A program made the position numbers and the translations under genes. DNA of 64,000 nt, from positions 62,001-126,000 of the forward strand of contig NZ_FNZF01000003.1 in the NCBI RefSeq assembly GCF_900109165.1, read 5' to 3'. The notes under the pieces were generated by a model. The model did no database searches and was not told the origin of the DNA. It saw only the letters and a program-made list of their open reading frames with translations. Of the stretch, positions 1 through 8,258 are shown piece by piece. Numbering within the stretch: the first letter of the stretch is position 1; the number at the start of each line of letters is the position of its first letter. The stretch is from Bhargavaea ginsengi. Its GTDB lineage: Bacteria; Bacillota; Bacilli; Bacillales_A; Planococcaceae.

Positions 1-45
1 TGGTGAAGAGAAACTATGAAACTTGCATTGAGGGGAAGGGATTCC

Positions 46-798
46 ATGAAGACAACGGATAACCTGGAAATCTATAATGATCCGCTTCAGTATGACAGGC
101 AGTACGATGGTTACGACGCTGACACCCGGTTCATCCTTGGGCACTTGCCCCCGCCTGGCTCAGCGGTCATCGACCTCGCTTGCGGCACAGGCAGGATTTC
201 GCTCCCAGTCGCAGAAGCCGGTTATGAAGTGACCGGCGTCGACCTGCATGAGGGAATGCTTGAACGTGCCCGGGAGAAAGCGGCGGAACAAGGACTGCCC
301 GTCCGCTTCCTCCAGCAGGACTGCCGATTGCTCGACCTTTCTGTTTCCGCACCCCTCATCGTCATGGCAGGCAACTCGTTCCAGCACTTTCTGACGAATG
401 AGGACCAGGACCGGATGCTGGAAAGCGTCCGGCGGCATCTCGAGCCGGGCGGCCGGTTCATCTTCGACACGCGAAACCCCGTGCCATCGGAACTCGCCGA
501 ACCGGACCGTTATGAAGAGTATGCGGAAGCCGGCGGTCGTCGGATCCAAGAGGTGCACACTGAGACCTATGAGCCTGTCACGCAGATCCTTCATTGTACG
601 ACGGAACGATTTGCCGAGGACGGGACCCCGCTCGGCCAGGACGGCATCTCGCTCCGCTATACGTATCCGCTCGAACTGGAGCGGCTCCTCCGGCAGCACA
701 GTTTCCGGCTGGAGAATAGGTACGGTGACTGGAGCGGGCGCCCCTTCCAAGCGGGAAGCGGTCAGATGGTGTGTGTCTGCCGGAGAGATGAGCCATGA
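46..798 (+). CDS. Class I SAM-dependent methyltransferase
   Basis: A 250-residue protein with a classic Rossmann methyltransferase core. Motif I VIDLACGTGR lies at residues 41-50 and the acidic SAM-ribose residue is in GVDLH at about 64-68. A post-I segment QQDCR and a motif near 135 with RFIFDTRNP follow. The substrate is unknown; the family methylates small molecules in the cytoplasm. An in-frame ATG at 16 lacks a good ribosome site, while the ATG at 46 follows GAGGGGAAGGG, so I chose 46. Its last codons overlap the next gene by ATGA at 795-798, indicating translational coupling. Confidence 0.8.
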   Translation: MKTTDNLEIYNDPLQYDRQYDGYDADTRFILGHLPPPGSAVIDLACGTGRISLPVAEAGYEVTGVDLHEGMLERAREKAAEQGLPVRFLQQDCRLLDLSVSAPLIVMAGNSFQHFLTNEDQDRMLESVRRHLEPGGRFIFDTRNPVPSELAEPDRYEEYAEAGGRRIQEVHTETYEPVTQILHCTTERFAEDGTPLGQDGISLRYTYPLELERLLRQHSFRLENRYGDWSGRPFQAGSGQMVCVCRRDEP

Positions 799-1163
799 TC
801 ATCTCCGCCAACCAGTGGAAAATCACCTTAGAGCTTTTGTTTTACCTGTCAGCGGTCTCCGCAATCGTCATGGTGTTCCAACGCACTTCAGAGTTGGAAG
901 CGATTCTTGTGTTGCTCGCACTTGGCATTGTCCGGGAGATCTTAAACAAGACGATTGCAAAAGACCTGGATACCGTCTTTGACCATAAAGGCTTCAAACT
1001 TCTGGACACTGTCCTGATGGGTGCCCTATTGGTCGGGGTGTACTGGAGCTACCGGGATATCGGGATACTCATTTCGACCGGAATCACTGCGCTCCTCGCT
1101 CTATTAACTTTTCTATATCGTTTATTTAAACGGGACGACCCGGCCAGCAGGGATACGTTTTAA
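795..1163 (+). CDS. Small multi-pass membrane protein, PsiE-like
   Basis: A 122-residue hydrophobic protein with about four membrane segments (roughly residues 10-28, 32-48, 70-86 and 88-108) and a basic C-terminus. The pattern (VFQR, ILxLLALGIVREI, HKGFKLLDTVL) resembles the phosphate-starvation PsiE/DUF fold, but this is a weak family call made from pattern only. The start overlaps the stop of the upstream methyltransferase (ATGA), so the two are translated as a pair. No function is claimed. Confidence 0.65.
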   Translation: MIISANQWKITLELLFYLSAVSAIVMVFQRTSELEAILVLLALGIVREILNKTIAKDLDTVFDHKGFKLLDTVLMGALLVGVYWSYRDIGILISTGITALLALLTFLYRLFKRDDPASRDTF

Positions 1164-1229
1164 GTACTCGGTGCATTCATATTATCGAAGGTTGCAACCT
1201 GCTGAATTTTAAAGCCGGAGGGAATTTCA

Positions 1230-1319
1230 CTGCTAATAAAGAACAAGTTTATTTATCTTGCTCTAGTTATTATCGCCGTACATCGTTTTATATCGCAGCT
1301 CTTTGGAGGATTTTTATGA
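1230..1319 (+). CDS. Possible 29-aa membrane peptide with a CTG start
   Basis: A short open frame begins at CTG 1230, seven bases after GGAGGG (1217-1222). It encodes one hydrophobic segment (KFIYLALVIIAVHRFI) and stops at TGA 1317-1319, which overlaps the ATG of the next gene at 1316. Ribosome site, hydrophobicity and stop/start overlap suggest a real coupled leader peptide. No ATG, GTG or TTG start is visible, so it could also be a decayed gene. Confidence 0.3.
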   Translation: MLIKNKFIYLALVIIAVHRFISQLFGGFL

Positions 1320-1504
1320 AACGCAAAGCCCGCATTTTCATCATATTTTCCATACTGTTGTTTCTGTTTTTTGTTGTCTATGACTGGGTTCAGTTTGGTT
1401 CAGTAAACTGGATCTCTAATCTGATGAAGTCCGTATTCATCTTGGCATTTGTCCGGGTGGCAACCTGGCTGTGGGACAGTCCACACAAGAACAAAGAGGT
1501 TTAA
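1316..1504 (+). CDS. Small membrane protein, unknown function
   Basis: A 62-residue protein with a basic N-terminus (MKRKAR), a strong membrane segment at about residues 8-24, a second amphipathic or membrane stretch at about 32-52, and a charged tail. The ribosome site GGAGGA lies six bases before the ATG. I recognise no family. Base composition is AT-richer than most of the window. The next 330 bases hold no gene other than the MITE-like element. Confidence 0.6.
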   Translation: MKRKARIFIIFSILLFLFFVVYDWVQFGSVNWISNLMKSVFILAFVRVATWLWDSPHKNKEV

Positions 1505-1538
1505 TTGCTGAGTCTCGACACAAATGAACATCATCAAC

Positions 1539-1830
1539 AAGGGGCTGTCCAATAAGTAATTAAATACTTGTATCTATGGCAAGCAGCAGTGGCGTCGGGA
1601 GACTCCTCGAAAATGCTTCGCATTTCCTTCGTGCGAGGCTTGTTCGAGGAAGCTTCCCTGTCCTGCGGGAATAGCGTTAGCCGAAGACTCCGGATGTTGC
1701 GCAACGCTTTGCGATGCGCACAGACGCCAGTCTGCGTACTGGCGCCGGCTGAGGCAACGCCCCCGGAAAGCGACCAGAGCCACTGCTGTTTGCTTTTTAT
1801 GTTGGAAATATACTTTTCGGACAGCCCCTT
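1539..1830. mobile_element. MITE-like element with 12-bp terminal inverted repeats
   Basis: A non-coding block of about 292 bp is bounded by perfect 12-bp inverted ends AAGGGGCTGTCC (1539-1550) and its complement (1819-1830). The similarity extends inward (AAGTA). Subterminal arms pair again: GCAAGCAGCAGTGGC near 1579 against GCCACTGCTGTTTGC near 1780. The interior has further hairpin-forming GC-rich segments and no credible gene, although spurious open frames cross it. Such short, palindromic, gene-free elements are usually moved in trans by a transposase with matching ends. No clear target duplication is visible. Confidence 0.65.
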
Positions 1831-2282
1831 TTACCAGATGAACGGTGTGTATTCGATGATTTCCCAATCCAGATCTTCTCTTATTAAAACTCTTTCAATG
1901 GCATTCAAATAGTCGTCCGTCACCATGTAGCGATCGAACCGATCATGATGCTGTTTGCATCAAAGCCGACCTTGTAATCTTGCCGATCGGTTTGGATCAC
2001 CATCGTACTGGTGATTGCCGGGAGTTCATAGGGTGAGATTCTTTTCATCTTCATATCGGTTGTCATGATCTCGCTGATCAGGTCCTGATCATGGATTGCC
2101 GTATGTACCGTGCTCGTCATATAGGGAACATCGCTATAAAACGAGATCTGTTCGACCGTTTCGTTCTCATCAATCAGCTCAGTGACCAGTTCTTCATAGG
2201 TTGTGTTCTTGGAAATATCATAGATGAAGTATCCGATGATCAGAATAATCAGGAGCACTCCGCCTATTTTCTTGGCACCCAT
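1831..2282 (-). pseudogene. Frameshifted small membrane-anchored protein
   Basis: The N-terminal 120 codons (2282 down to 1920) encode a protein with one N-terminal membrane helix (GGVLLIILIIGYFIY) and a soluble extracytoplasmic domain. The frame stops early after SIATW. The next frame continues convincingly from RYMVTDDYLNAIERV to EYTPFIW and stops at 1831-1833, directly against the MITE-like element. Restoring one base near 1936-1942 joins the two into about 150 residues. This is either a real single-base deletion or a sequence error. I do not recognise the family. Confidence 0.65.
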
Positions 2283-2295
2283 CTATCCCCCTCCT

Positions 2296-3039
2296 TTATT
2301 TCTTCGCGATAATCAAAAACCTTTTGGAATTTGTCCGGATTCCCTTTTCAGTTGTGTTTGTTTCAATAAACTCATTCAGGACCTTGAAGTCATTCTGATC
2401 CCGGCCGAAGTCCGGAACGATGGGGGTATGCTTCAATAAGAAAAGCAGATCTTCAGGCCGCTCATAGTATTCCGTCGCATCATATTCAAATGCCTGGACA
2501 TGGGAAAACCCGGCCACCTGCAACTCTTGTATGTACCGTTCTTGTAGTGTTCTATCTTTTTCATCCAGGGACTGGCCACGGCCAAATGCCTTTTTGATAT
2601 TCGATTTATCGGATTCACTTACCTGCTGTGTCATAAAAAGTCCGCCGGCCTTTAACACACGATAGACTTCATTCGAAGAAAAAGGAGCGTGGCGGCTCGT
2701 AACCATATCAAACAATCCATTCGGGAATTGCAGCGCCTCAGCTGGCATTTGAAAGAACCTGACGTTGGAAACAGTTGAATTCCGAAGGTTCGTTTTGGCT
2801 GTTTTGATCATTTCGTTGGATAAGTCAATTCCGATTGCCAAAAGCAGTGAAGGGGAAAGCTTCAACAGATATTCTCCGCCGCCCGTGCCGATATCCAACA
2901 GCATATCAGTCTGGTTGCACCTGCTCTTCACCTCTTGAACAAAGTCCCATTCCACCCCTTCGGAGAATACTTTTAAATCACCAAAATCCCATCCATTTAT
3001 CTTTCCGACTTTGTCGTAAAAACGCTCCTCATGACTCAT
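2296..3039 (-). CDS. Class I SAM-dependent methyltransferase
   Basis: A 247-residue protein. Motif I is LLDIGTGGGEYL (about residues 47-58), the acidic residue of motif II is in GIDLS (about 69-73), and an AEALQFPNGLFDMVTSRHA motif IV region leads into the post-core RVLKAGGLFMTQQ. The methyl acceptor is unknown. The ribosome site upstream of ATG 3039 is GAAGGGGG. It sits 14 bp upstream of the frameshifted gene on the same strand, in an AT-richer patch. Confidence 0.8.
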   Translation of the reverse strand: MSHEERFYDKVGKINGWDFGDLKVFSEGVEWDFVQEVKSRCNQTDMLLDIGTGGGEYLLKLSPSLLLAIGIDLSNEMIKTAKTNLRNSTVSNVRFFQMPAEALQFPNGLFDMVTSRHAPFSSNEVYRVLKAGGLFMTQQVSESDKSNIKKAFGRGQSLDEKDRTLQERYIQELQVAGFSHVQAFEYDATEYYERPEDLLFLLKHTPIVPDFGRDQNDFKVLNEFIETNTTEKGIRTNSKRFLIIAKK

Positions 3040-3118
3040 ATGGATTCCCCCTTCGCATATGGTTTACGTCTATCTTACGATTCCTAAGATCCCTGCACCA
3101 CTTTATGAAAGGCCATGC

Positions 3119-3149
3119 AAAAAGGACCATCGCCATTGATGGTCCTTTT
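3119..3149 (-). terminator. Intrinsic terminator downstream of uvsE
   Basis: A 12-bp stem AAAAGGACCATC/GATGGTCCTTTT with a 6-base loop is flanked by A and T runs, so it can act on both strands. On the minus strand it lies beyond the 21-bp repeat array that follows uvsE, which places that array in the uvsE 3' untranslated region. Confidence 0.75.
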
Positions 3150-3167
3150 CTGATCGACGATTTTGCT

Positions 3168-3261
3168 GAAAGTACACTAACGGTCCTCAAAAGTACACCA
3201 TCGACCCGCGAAAGTACACAAAGCGGTCCCGAAAGTACACAACCTGCTCGTGAAAGTACAA
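3168..3261. repeat. 21-bp-period repeat array 1, word GAAAGTACAC
   Basis: Five copies of GAAAGTACAC (one with A for G, one ending AA) start at 3168, 3189, 3210, 3231 and 3252, exactly 21 bp apart. The 11-bp spacers differ. The array lies between the uvsE stop (3293) and the hairpin at 3119-3149. The same word is used in the array at 45034-45190. Confidence 0.95.
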
Positions 3262-3292
3262 TAAGCTGCCGAACACCGCGGCCTCTCCTCGC

Positions 3293-4192
3293 TTACGGCT
3301 GATCTACCTCAATCCCCCGCTCCTTCAGCATTTCAATCACGCCGAGCGCGGCCTGTTCCTTCATCTTCGCCTCGACCATGATGTCGACGTCCTTTCCGTC
3401 CAGTTCCTCAAGCAGCCAGTCGAGGTCTTCGGGCACGATGTAGTTATGGTGCGGACGGTCGTCAGGGCGGTCGCGTCCAGAACTGATGTGGATTTTCGGG
3501 ATGCCCACCCGCTCCCATGTTTTCCAGACGCGCGGCAGCAGCTCGTCCAGCGGTTCGTCCGCCGGATGGCAGCGGTGGTGATGGATGTCGAAGCAGGCTG
3601 GGATGCCGGCCGCTTCGCAGACATATAGCACCTCGGACAGATTATATGTCCGGTCGTCGTTCTCGTAGCGCAACTTGGTGCGGATCCATTCCGGGAGCCG
3701 CTCCGTCTCCTCGATCAGCCGCCCAAGCGCGGCTTCCGGATCGCCGTATTTCCCGCCGAGATGGAGGATCATGTCTTCCGCCCCGGTCAGTTCCATGAGC
3801 GTCGCATGGTGCTCGAGGTCCTCATGCGTTTTCCTGACGACTTCAGGGTTGGGTGAGTTCAGCACCGAGTACTGGCCCGGATGCATGGAAATCCGCAGAT
3901 TGAATTTGTCCCGAAGGGCTTTGATCTCCCCGCAGACTTCCTGCACGTCGGGGTCATTCGCCCAGTCCCACGTGTTCACCGGATGCGTCGCGAGCACGAT
4001 CAGGTCACTGCTCAGCCGGTAGAATCCGATGCCGTGGACGATGTTCCACCCTATGATTTTCTTTGTGTGGCGCAGATTGGCGAGCGTCAGCTCTTTGACT
4101 ACCCGCTCGCCCTCCTTCTCCACTGTCGCCACGCGGCACGTGCGGAAGCCGCCTTTTAACGTCGTATTGATACAGGCATAGCCCACTTTCAT
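3293..4192 (-). CDS. uvsE: UV damage endonuclease UvsE
   Basis: A 299-residue TIM-barrel nuclease of the UVDE family, which nicks DNA 5' of UV photoproducts and other lesions using bound metals. Visible family features are the N-terminal MKVGYACIN, HGIGFYRLSSDL, the histidine-rich metal-site segments SMHPGQY, HLGGKYG, ENDDR and FDIHHHRCHP, and HISSGR. Length matches the family (about 300). The start ATG follows a GGGAGGACGACAGC ribosome site. It is divergent from the copper operon and followed by repeat array 1. Confidence 0.95.
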   Translation of the reverse strand: MKVGYACINTTLKGGFRTCRVATVEKEGERVVKELTLANLRHTKKIIGWNIVHGIGFYRLSSDLIVLATHPVNTWDWANDPDVQEVCGEIKALRDKFNLRISMHPGQYSVLNSPNPEVVRKTHEDLEHHATLMELTGAEDMILHLGGKYGDPEAALGRLIEETERLPEWIRTKLRYENDDRTYNLSEVLYVCEAAGIPACFDIHHHRCHPADEPLDELLPRVWKTWERVGIPKIHISSGRDRPDDRPHHNYIVPEDLDWLLEELDGKDVDIMVEAKMKEQAALGVIEMLKERGIEVDQP

Positions 4193-4304
4193 GCTGTCGT
4201 CCTCCCATCCGGTCCTGCGTCTCTTGAGTATCTTTACCCCATCATCACGATTTTACCGGGGGATGGCAATTTCTCCTCCTTTAAAAGCAGCCGGGCATTT
4301 GTCC

Positions 4305-4333
4305 TTGACTTCTTTCGTTTACAAACGTAAACT
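4305..4333 (+). promoter_or_regulatory. copY promoter with embedded cop-box operator
   Basis: TTGACT (4305-4310), a 17-bp spacer, and TAAACT (4328-4333). The spacer and -10 carry TACAAACGTA (4320-4329), close to the CopY cop-box consensus TACANNTGTA. Repressor binding here would block RNA polymerase, giving autoregulation of copY. Confidence 0.75.
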
Positions 4334-4372
4334 TGAATCAAAGCTACATGTTCTTGAAGGGAGAGTTGCCTG

Positions 4373-4819
4373 ATGAGCACGGAAACAGATTTCAAAGTGA
4401 CCGATTCCGAATGGGAAGTCATGCGGGTCATCTGGGCACACGGTAAGGTATCCAGCAAACAGATCATCGAGGTCCTACAACAGAAGATGGGATGGAAGCC
4501 CGGCACGACCAAAACCTTCATCGGCCGGCTCGTCAATAAAGGGATGCTGGACACCGAAACGGAAGGACGGCGGTACCTATATTCCGCGAAAGTCGGAGAA
4601 AACGAGTTTGTCCGCCATTCGCTGGGCGAGTTTTTCAGCCATGTGTGCAATAAGGAAGTTGGAAAGACGATAGCGGGTGTCCTGTCAGGGGCTACTCTCA
4701 GCCATCAGGACATCGCCCTTCTCCAGGAAGTTCTCGATGCGAAAAAGGAACACGCGGTGGATGAGGTTCCGTGCAACTGTATTCCCGGACAATGTCACTG
4801 CAATGTGCATCATCATTAA
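4373..4819 (+). CDS. copY: CopY/BlaI-type copper-responsive repressor
   Basis: A 148-residue winged-helix repressor. The BlaI/MecI-type DNA-binding domain occupies the first about 75 residues (SEWEVMRVIWAHGKVSSKQI, KTFIGRLVNKGML). The C-terminus carries the metal-sensing cysteine motif CxCxxxxCxC (CNCIPGQCHC) followed by a His-rich tail. In this family copper displaces zinc at the cysteines and releases DNA. Three cop-box-like operators flank the gene, and copZ and copA follow on the same strand. The ATG follows AAGGGAG. Confidence 0.93.
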   Translation: MSTETDFKVTDSEWEVMRVIWAHGKVSSKQIIEVLQQKMGWKPGTTKTFIGRLVNKGMLDTETEGRRYLYSAKVGENEFVRHSLGEFFSHVCNKEVGKTIAGVLSGATLSHQDIALLQEVLDAKKEHAVDEVPCNCIPGQCHCNVHHH

Positions 4820-4904
4820 GGTTCATCGTGTCTAATTACGTGTTGAGTAATAGGACCTCTTTTCCGCCTTTTGTATACCCCCCACTCGTATGCAGAAAAT
4901 ACAC

Positions 4905-4957
4905 TTGACAGCTAACGTTTACAAACGTAGACTTTAGGTAAGAAGACTACAAATGTA
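4905..4957 (+). promoter_or_regulatory. copZ-copA promoter with two cop-box operators
   Basis: TTGACA (4905-4910), 17 bp, TAGACT (4928-4933). TACAAACGTA at 4920-4929 overlaps the -10 exactly as in the copY promoter. A second, perfect cop box TACAAATGTA lies at 4948-4957 just downstream. The duplicated architecture implies that copZA is separately repressible and under tighter control than copY. Confidence 0.78.
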
Positions 4958-5008
4958 AACAACAACTCAGAAGCCGTCAAGTTTGTAAACAATCAAGGAG
5001 GATTTATA

Positions 5009-5215
5009 ATGAAAGAAACGACTCTTGAGGTCCGCGGCATGTCGTGCGGCCATTGTGTAAATGCTATTGAAGGAAGCGTCGGAGAACTCCCTGGCGTTCT
5101 GCAGGTGAAGGTGGATCTGCAAAAAGCGCAAGTGTCAGTTTCCTACGACGAAGCGACCAGTTCCCCAACAGCGATCAAAGAGAACATTGAAGAACAAGGT
5201 TACGGTGTAGCCTGA
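5009..5215 (+). CDS. copZ: Copper chaperone CopZ
   Basis: A 68-residue single heavy-metal-associated domain with the metal site GMSCGHC at about residues 10-16 and the usual length of bacterial CopZ. It binds Cu(I) in the cytoplasm and passes it to the ATPase encoded next. The ribosome site is AAGGAGGA. It lies 54 bp upstream of copA and downstream of the second cop-box promoter. Confidence 0.95.
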   Translation: MKETTLEVRGMSCGHCVNAIEGSVGELPGVLQVKVDLQKAQVSVSYDEATSSPTAIKENIEEQGYGVA

Positions 5216-5269
5216 TTTCTTTTGGCAAAAATATACCCCTTAGCGGTATAAGTGAAAGGTGGAACGAAG

Positions 5270-7687
5270 ATGACTGTTTCAGCTAAAGAAGCCAACATAC
5301 AGATCACCGGGATGACGTGCGCGGCTTGTGCAACCCGAATCGAAAAAGGGCTGAACCGGATGGAAGGCGTCGAGCAGGCGTCCGTCAACCTGGCCCTCGA
5401 GAGCTCCTCGATCACGTATGATCCATCCAAACTGAGCGAAGCCGATTTTGAACAGAAGATCGAAGCGCTCGGCTATGGAGTGGTAAAACAAAAAGCGGAA
5501 TTTGAGATCACCGGCATGACCTGCGCCGCATGTTCGACACGCGTCGAAAAAGGGCTGAGCAGGATGGACGGCGTGGCGTCGGCAAACGTCAACCTGGCCC
5601 TTGAACGGGCAACCATTGAATACAACCCTTCTGAAGTATCCATCCGGGATATCATTGAAAAAGTCGAAAAGCTCGGCTACGGCGCGCATCAGAAGCAGGA
5701 CGGTGAGGAACCGGCCGATTACCGGGAACAGCACATCAAAGACCAGCAGCGCAAGTTCATCACGTCGCTGATCCTCTCCCTGCCGCTGCTCTGGACGATG
5801 TTTGCGCACTTCTCCTTCACGTCATTTATGTATGTGCCGGAAATCCTGATGAATCCGTGGGTGCAGATGGCGCTTGCGACTCCGGTCCAGTTCATCATCG
5901 GCAAGCAATTCTATGTGGGCGCCTACAAAGCGCTCCGCAACGGCAGTGCGAACATGGACGTTCTCGTCGCAATGGGTACCTCAGCCGCTTACTTCTACAG
6001 TGTCTATCAGGCGATTGCGACTACGGGAACCGATCATGTGCCCCACCTGTACTTTGAGACAAGTGCCGTGCTGATCACGCTGATTGTTCTCGGGAAACTG
6101 TTTGAAGTGAGAGCCAAGGGCCGTTCTTCCGAGGCGATCAAAAAACTGATGGGCCTCCAGGCCAAGACCGCGACCGTCCTGAGAGACGGAACGGAAAAAG
6201 AGATTCCGCTTGATGAAGTCATGGTCGGCGACACGATCCTCGTCAAACCGGGCGAAAAGATCCCGGTCGACGGTGAAATGCTGGAAGGCGCCACTGCCGT
6301 GGACGAATCGATGCTGTCCGGCGAGAGCCTTCCGGTCGACAAGCAGGCCGGAGACGCGCTTTTCGGATCCACCATCAACAAAAACGGGTTCATCAAGATG
6401 ACCGCGACCAAGGTCGGACGCGATACTGCGCTTGCCCAGATCATCAAAGTCGTCGAAGATGCACAAGGCTCCAAAGCCCCGATCCAGCGCATGGCGGATA
6501 AAATTTCAGGAATCTTCGTCCCGATTGTCGTCGGCATTGCCGTTCTGGCATTTATCGCCTGGTTCTTCTTCGTCCAGCCGGGCGAATTCACGCCGGCCCT
6601 TGAAGTGCTGATCGCCATCCTGGTCATCGCCTGCCCATGTGCCCTCGGGCTTGCGACCCCGACTTCCATCATGGCGGGATCCGGCCGGGCAGCGGAATTC
6701 GGCATCCTGTTCAAGGGAGGCGAACACCTTGAGCAGACACAGGGCATCGACACGGTCGTCGTCGACAAGACCGGTACGGTCACCCACGGCAAGCCGGTCC
6801 TGACCGATGTCCGTATTGCGGACGGCCAGGATGAAGAACCTTTCCTCTCGCTGATCGGCGCTGCAGAGAAGCAGTCCGAGCACCCGCTCGCGGAAGCGAT
6901 CGTACAGGGTGTTGAGAACCGGGGAATTCAGCTCGGCAACGTCCAATTCTTCGAAGCGGTTCCTGGCCATGGCGTCATTGCGACTGTGGACGGACAAGGA
7001 ATCATCATCGGGACGCGCAAGCTGATGCAGGAATACGGCATCGATGTGCAGGAGGTCCTCCCTGTCATGGAAGAACTCGAACGCCAAGGCAAAACGGCCA
7101 TGATCGCAGGGATCAACGGCCAATACGCCGGGATGGTCGCCGTCGCAGACACCGTAAAGGAAACGTCCGTCGAAGCCATCAAGCGCCTGAAAGACATGGG
7201 AATTCAGGTCATCATGATGACCGGTGACAACGAACGCACGGCACAGACAATCGGAAAACAGGTCGGCGTCGATGCGGTCATCGCTGAAGTGCTTCCGGAA
7301 GGCAAAGCGAAGGAAGTCGAGAATCTCCAGCAACAAGGCAAGAAAGTCGCCATGGTCGGCGACGGCATCAACGACGCCCCCGCCCTCGCTACCGCCGATG
7401 TCGGCATGGCGATCGGCACAGGCACGGACGTTGCGATGGAAGCCGCCGACATTACGCTCATCCGCGGCGACCTGAACAGCATCGCAGACGCCATCCTGAT
7501 GAGCCGCAAAACGATGCGCAACATCAAGCAGAACCTGTTCTGGGCATTTGCCTACAACAGCGCCGGCATCCCGATTGCCGCCGCAGGCCTCCTCGCCCCT
7601 TGGGTCGCCGGCGCCGCCATGGCATTCAGCTCCGTGTCGGTCGTCCTGAACGCGCTGAGGCTGCAGAGAGTGAAGTTATCGAAATAA
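5270..7687 (+). CDS. copA: Copper-exporting P1B-type ATPase CopA
   Basis: An 805-residue Cu(I) export pump. It has two N-terminal metal-binding domains (each GMTCAAC), a transmembrane metal site CPCALGLATP, the phosphorylation motif DKTGTVTHG, the P1B SEHPLAEAI motif, the TGDN hinge and GDGINDAPAL. I place the start at ATG 5270 after AAAGGTGG rather than the GTG at 5252, which overlaps that ribosome site. It acts with CopZ and is controlled by CopY. The C-terminus is the usual two-helix end (NSAGIPIAAAGLL, SVSVVLNALRLQ). Confidence 0.96.
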   Translation: MTVSAKEANIQITGMTCAACATRIEKGLNRMEGVEQASVNLALESSSITYDPSKLSEADFEQKIEALGYGVVKQKAEFEITGMTCAACSTRVEKGLSRMDGVASANVNLALERATIEYNPSEVSIRDIIEKVEKLGYGAHQKQDGEEPADYREQHIKDQQRKFITSLILSLPLLWTMFAHFSFTSFMYVPEILMNPWVQMALATPVQFIIGKQFYVGAYKALRNGSANMDVLVAMGTSAAYFYSVYQAIATTGTDHVPHLYFETSAVLITLIVLGKLFEVRAKGRSSEAIKKLMGLQAKTATVLRDGTEKEIPLDEVMVGDTILVKPGEKIPVDGEMLEGATAVDESMLSGESLPVDKQAGDALFGSTINKNGFIKMTATKVGRDTALAQIIKVVEDAQGSKAPIQRMADKISGIFVPIVVGIAVLAFIAWFFFVQPGEFTPALEVLIAILVIACPCALGLATPTSIMAGSGRAAEFGILFKGGEHLEQTQGIDTVVVDKTGTVTHGKPVLTDVRIADGQDEEPFLSLIGAAEKQSEHPLAEAIVQGVENRGIQLGNVQFFEAVPGHGVIATVDGQGIIIGTRKLMQEYGIDVQEVLPVMEELERQGKTAMIAGINGQYAGMVAVADTVKETSVEAIKRLKDMGIQVIMMTGDNERTAQTIGKQVGVDAVIAEVLPEGKAKEVENLQQQGKKVAMVGDGINDAPALATADVGMAIGTGTDVAMEAADITLIRGDLNSIADAILMSRKTMRNIKQNLFWAFAYNSAGIPIAAAGLLAPWVAGAAMAFSSVSVVLNALRLQRVKLSK

Positions 7688-7695
7688 CTATTATG

Positions 7696-7724
7696 AGCAC
7701 CCGCTTTTGGGGTGCTTTTTTTAT
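7696..7724 (+). terminator. Terminator after copA
   Basis: A 7-bp stem AGCACCC/GGGTGCT with a 7-base loop is followed by a run of T. It lies 9 bp after the copA stop and ends the copper operon. Confidence 0.88.
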
Positions 7725-7812
7725 TGCTTAAGTTGGACATTTCTGTAACTCTGTCTTTTATAAATCGTCCTGTGATAAATGACCCCAATAAAGGCGAGGA
7801 GGCATATGTGAA

Positions 7813-8148
7813 ATGTTCATCTACCTAAACCTGATCATTCTGTTGGTGTTTGCGGCTCTGATCAGTTCGATCGGCGGTTTCTTGATTGATTGGCTATTCA
7901 ACAGATTGCCGGTACCCAGATTCATCGGAACGGTATCAGGAGCGCTCGCAACTCTCCTTCTCATCAGGGTGATTCTGTCTTTCCTCGATTTTCGTTTCTA
8001 CGATGTGGCCGTAATCGGGCTCGCCATCACATTCTATATCCTTCTCGTCCTTCATTCGTATGGCATTCTGCACATTGCGTGGACAGGAATCGCGTTGATC
8101 CTCCTTATGGTGGCCGGGTACATTTATATCGTTGCTATCTCCATCTGA
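7813..8148 (+). CDS. Small integral membrane protein, unknown
   Basis: A 111-residue, almost entirely hydrophobic protein with four predicted membrane segments (about residues 4-26, 38-58, 64-82 and 88-108). The ribosome site GAGGAGG at about 7796-7802 is about 10 bases before ATG 7813; a nearer ATG is followed at once by a stop. No family is recognised. Its own terminator is not obvious, and the 110 bases to ytoQ hold nothing I can assign. Confidence 0.65.
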   Translation: MFIYLNLIILLVFAALISSIGGFLIDWLFNRLPVPRFIGTVSGALATLLLIRVILSFLDFRFYDVAVIGLAITFYILLVLHSYGILHIAWTGIALILLMVAGYIYIVAISI

Positions 8149-8258
8149 GTGAAGCAGGAAAGCCACTCATGCAGTCTGCTGTGTGGTTCTAATTTCGCCA
8201 TCGCTCAGCCATTCATGATACAATGAATCAGACTGAATTTTCTGTGGAGGGGATACAT

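Noticed and set aside
1568-1912. Open frames of about 100 codons within the MITE-like element
   Set aside because: They cross palindromic element DNA on both strands and have no ribosome sites or protein-like composition.
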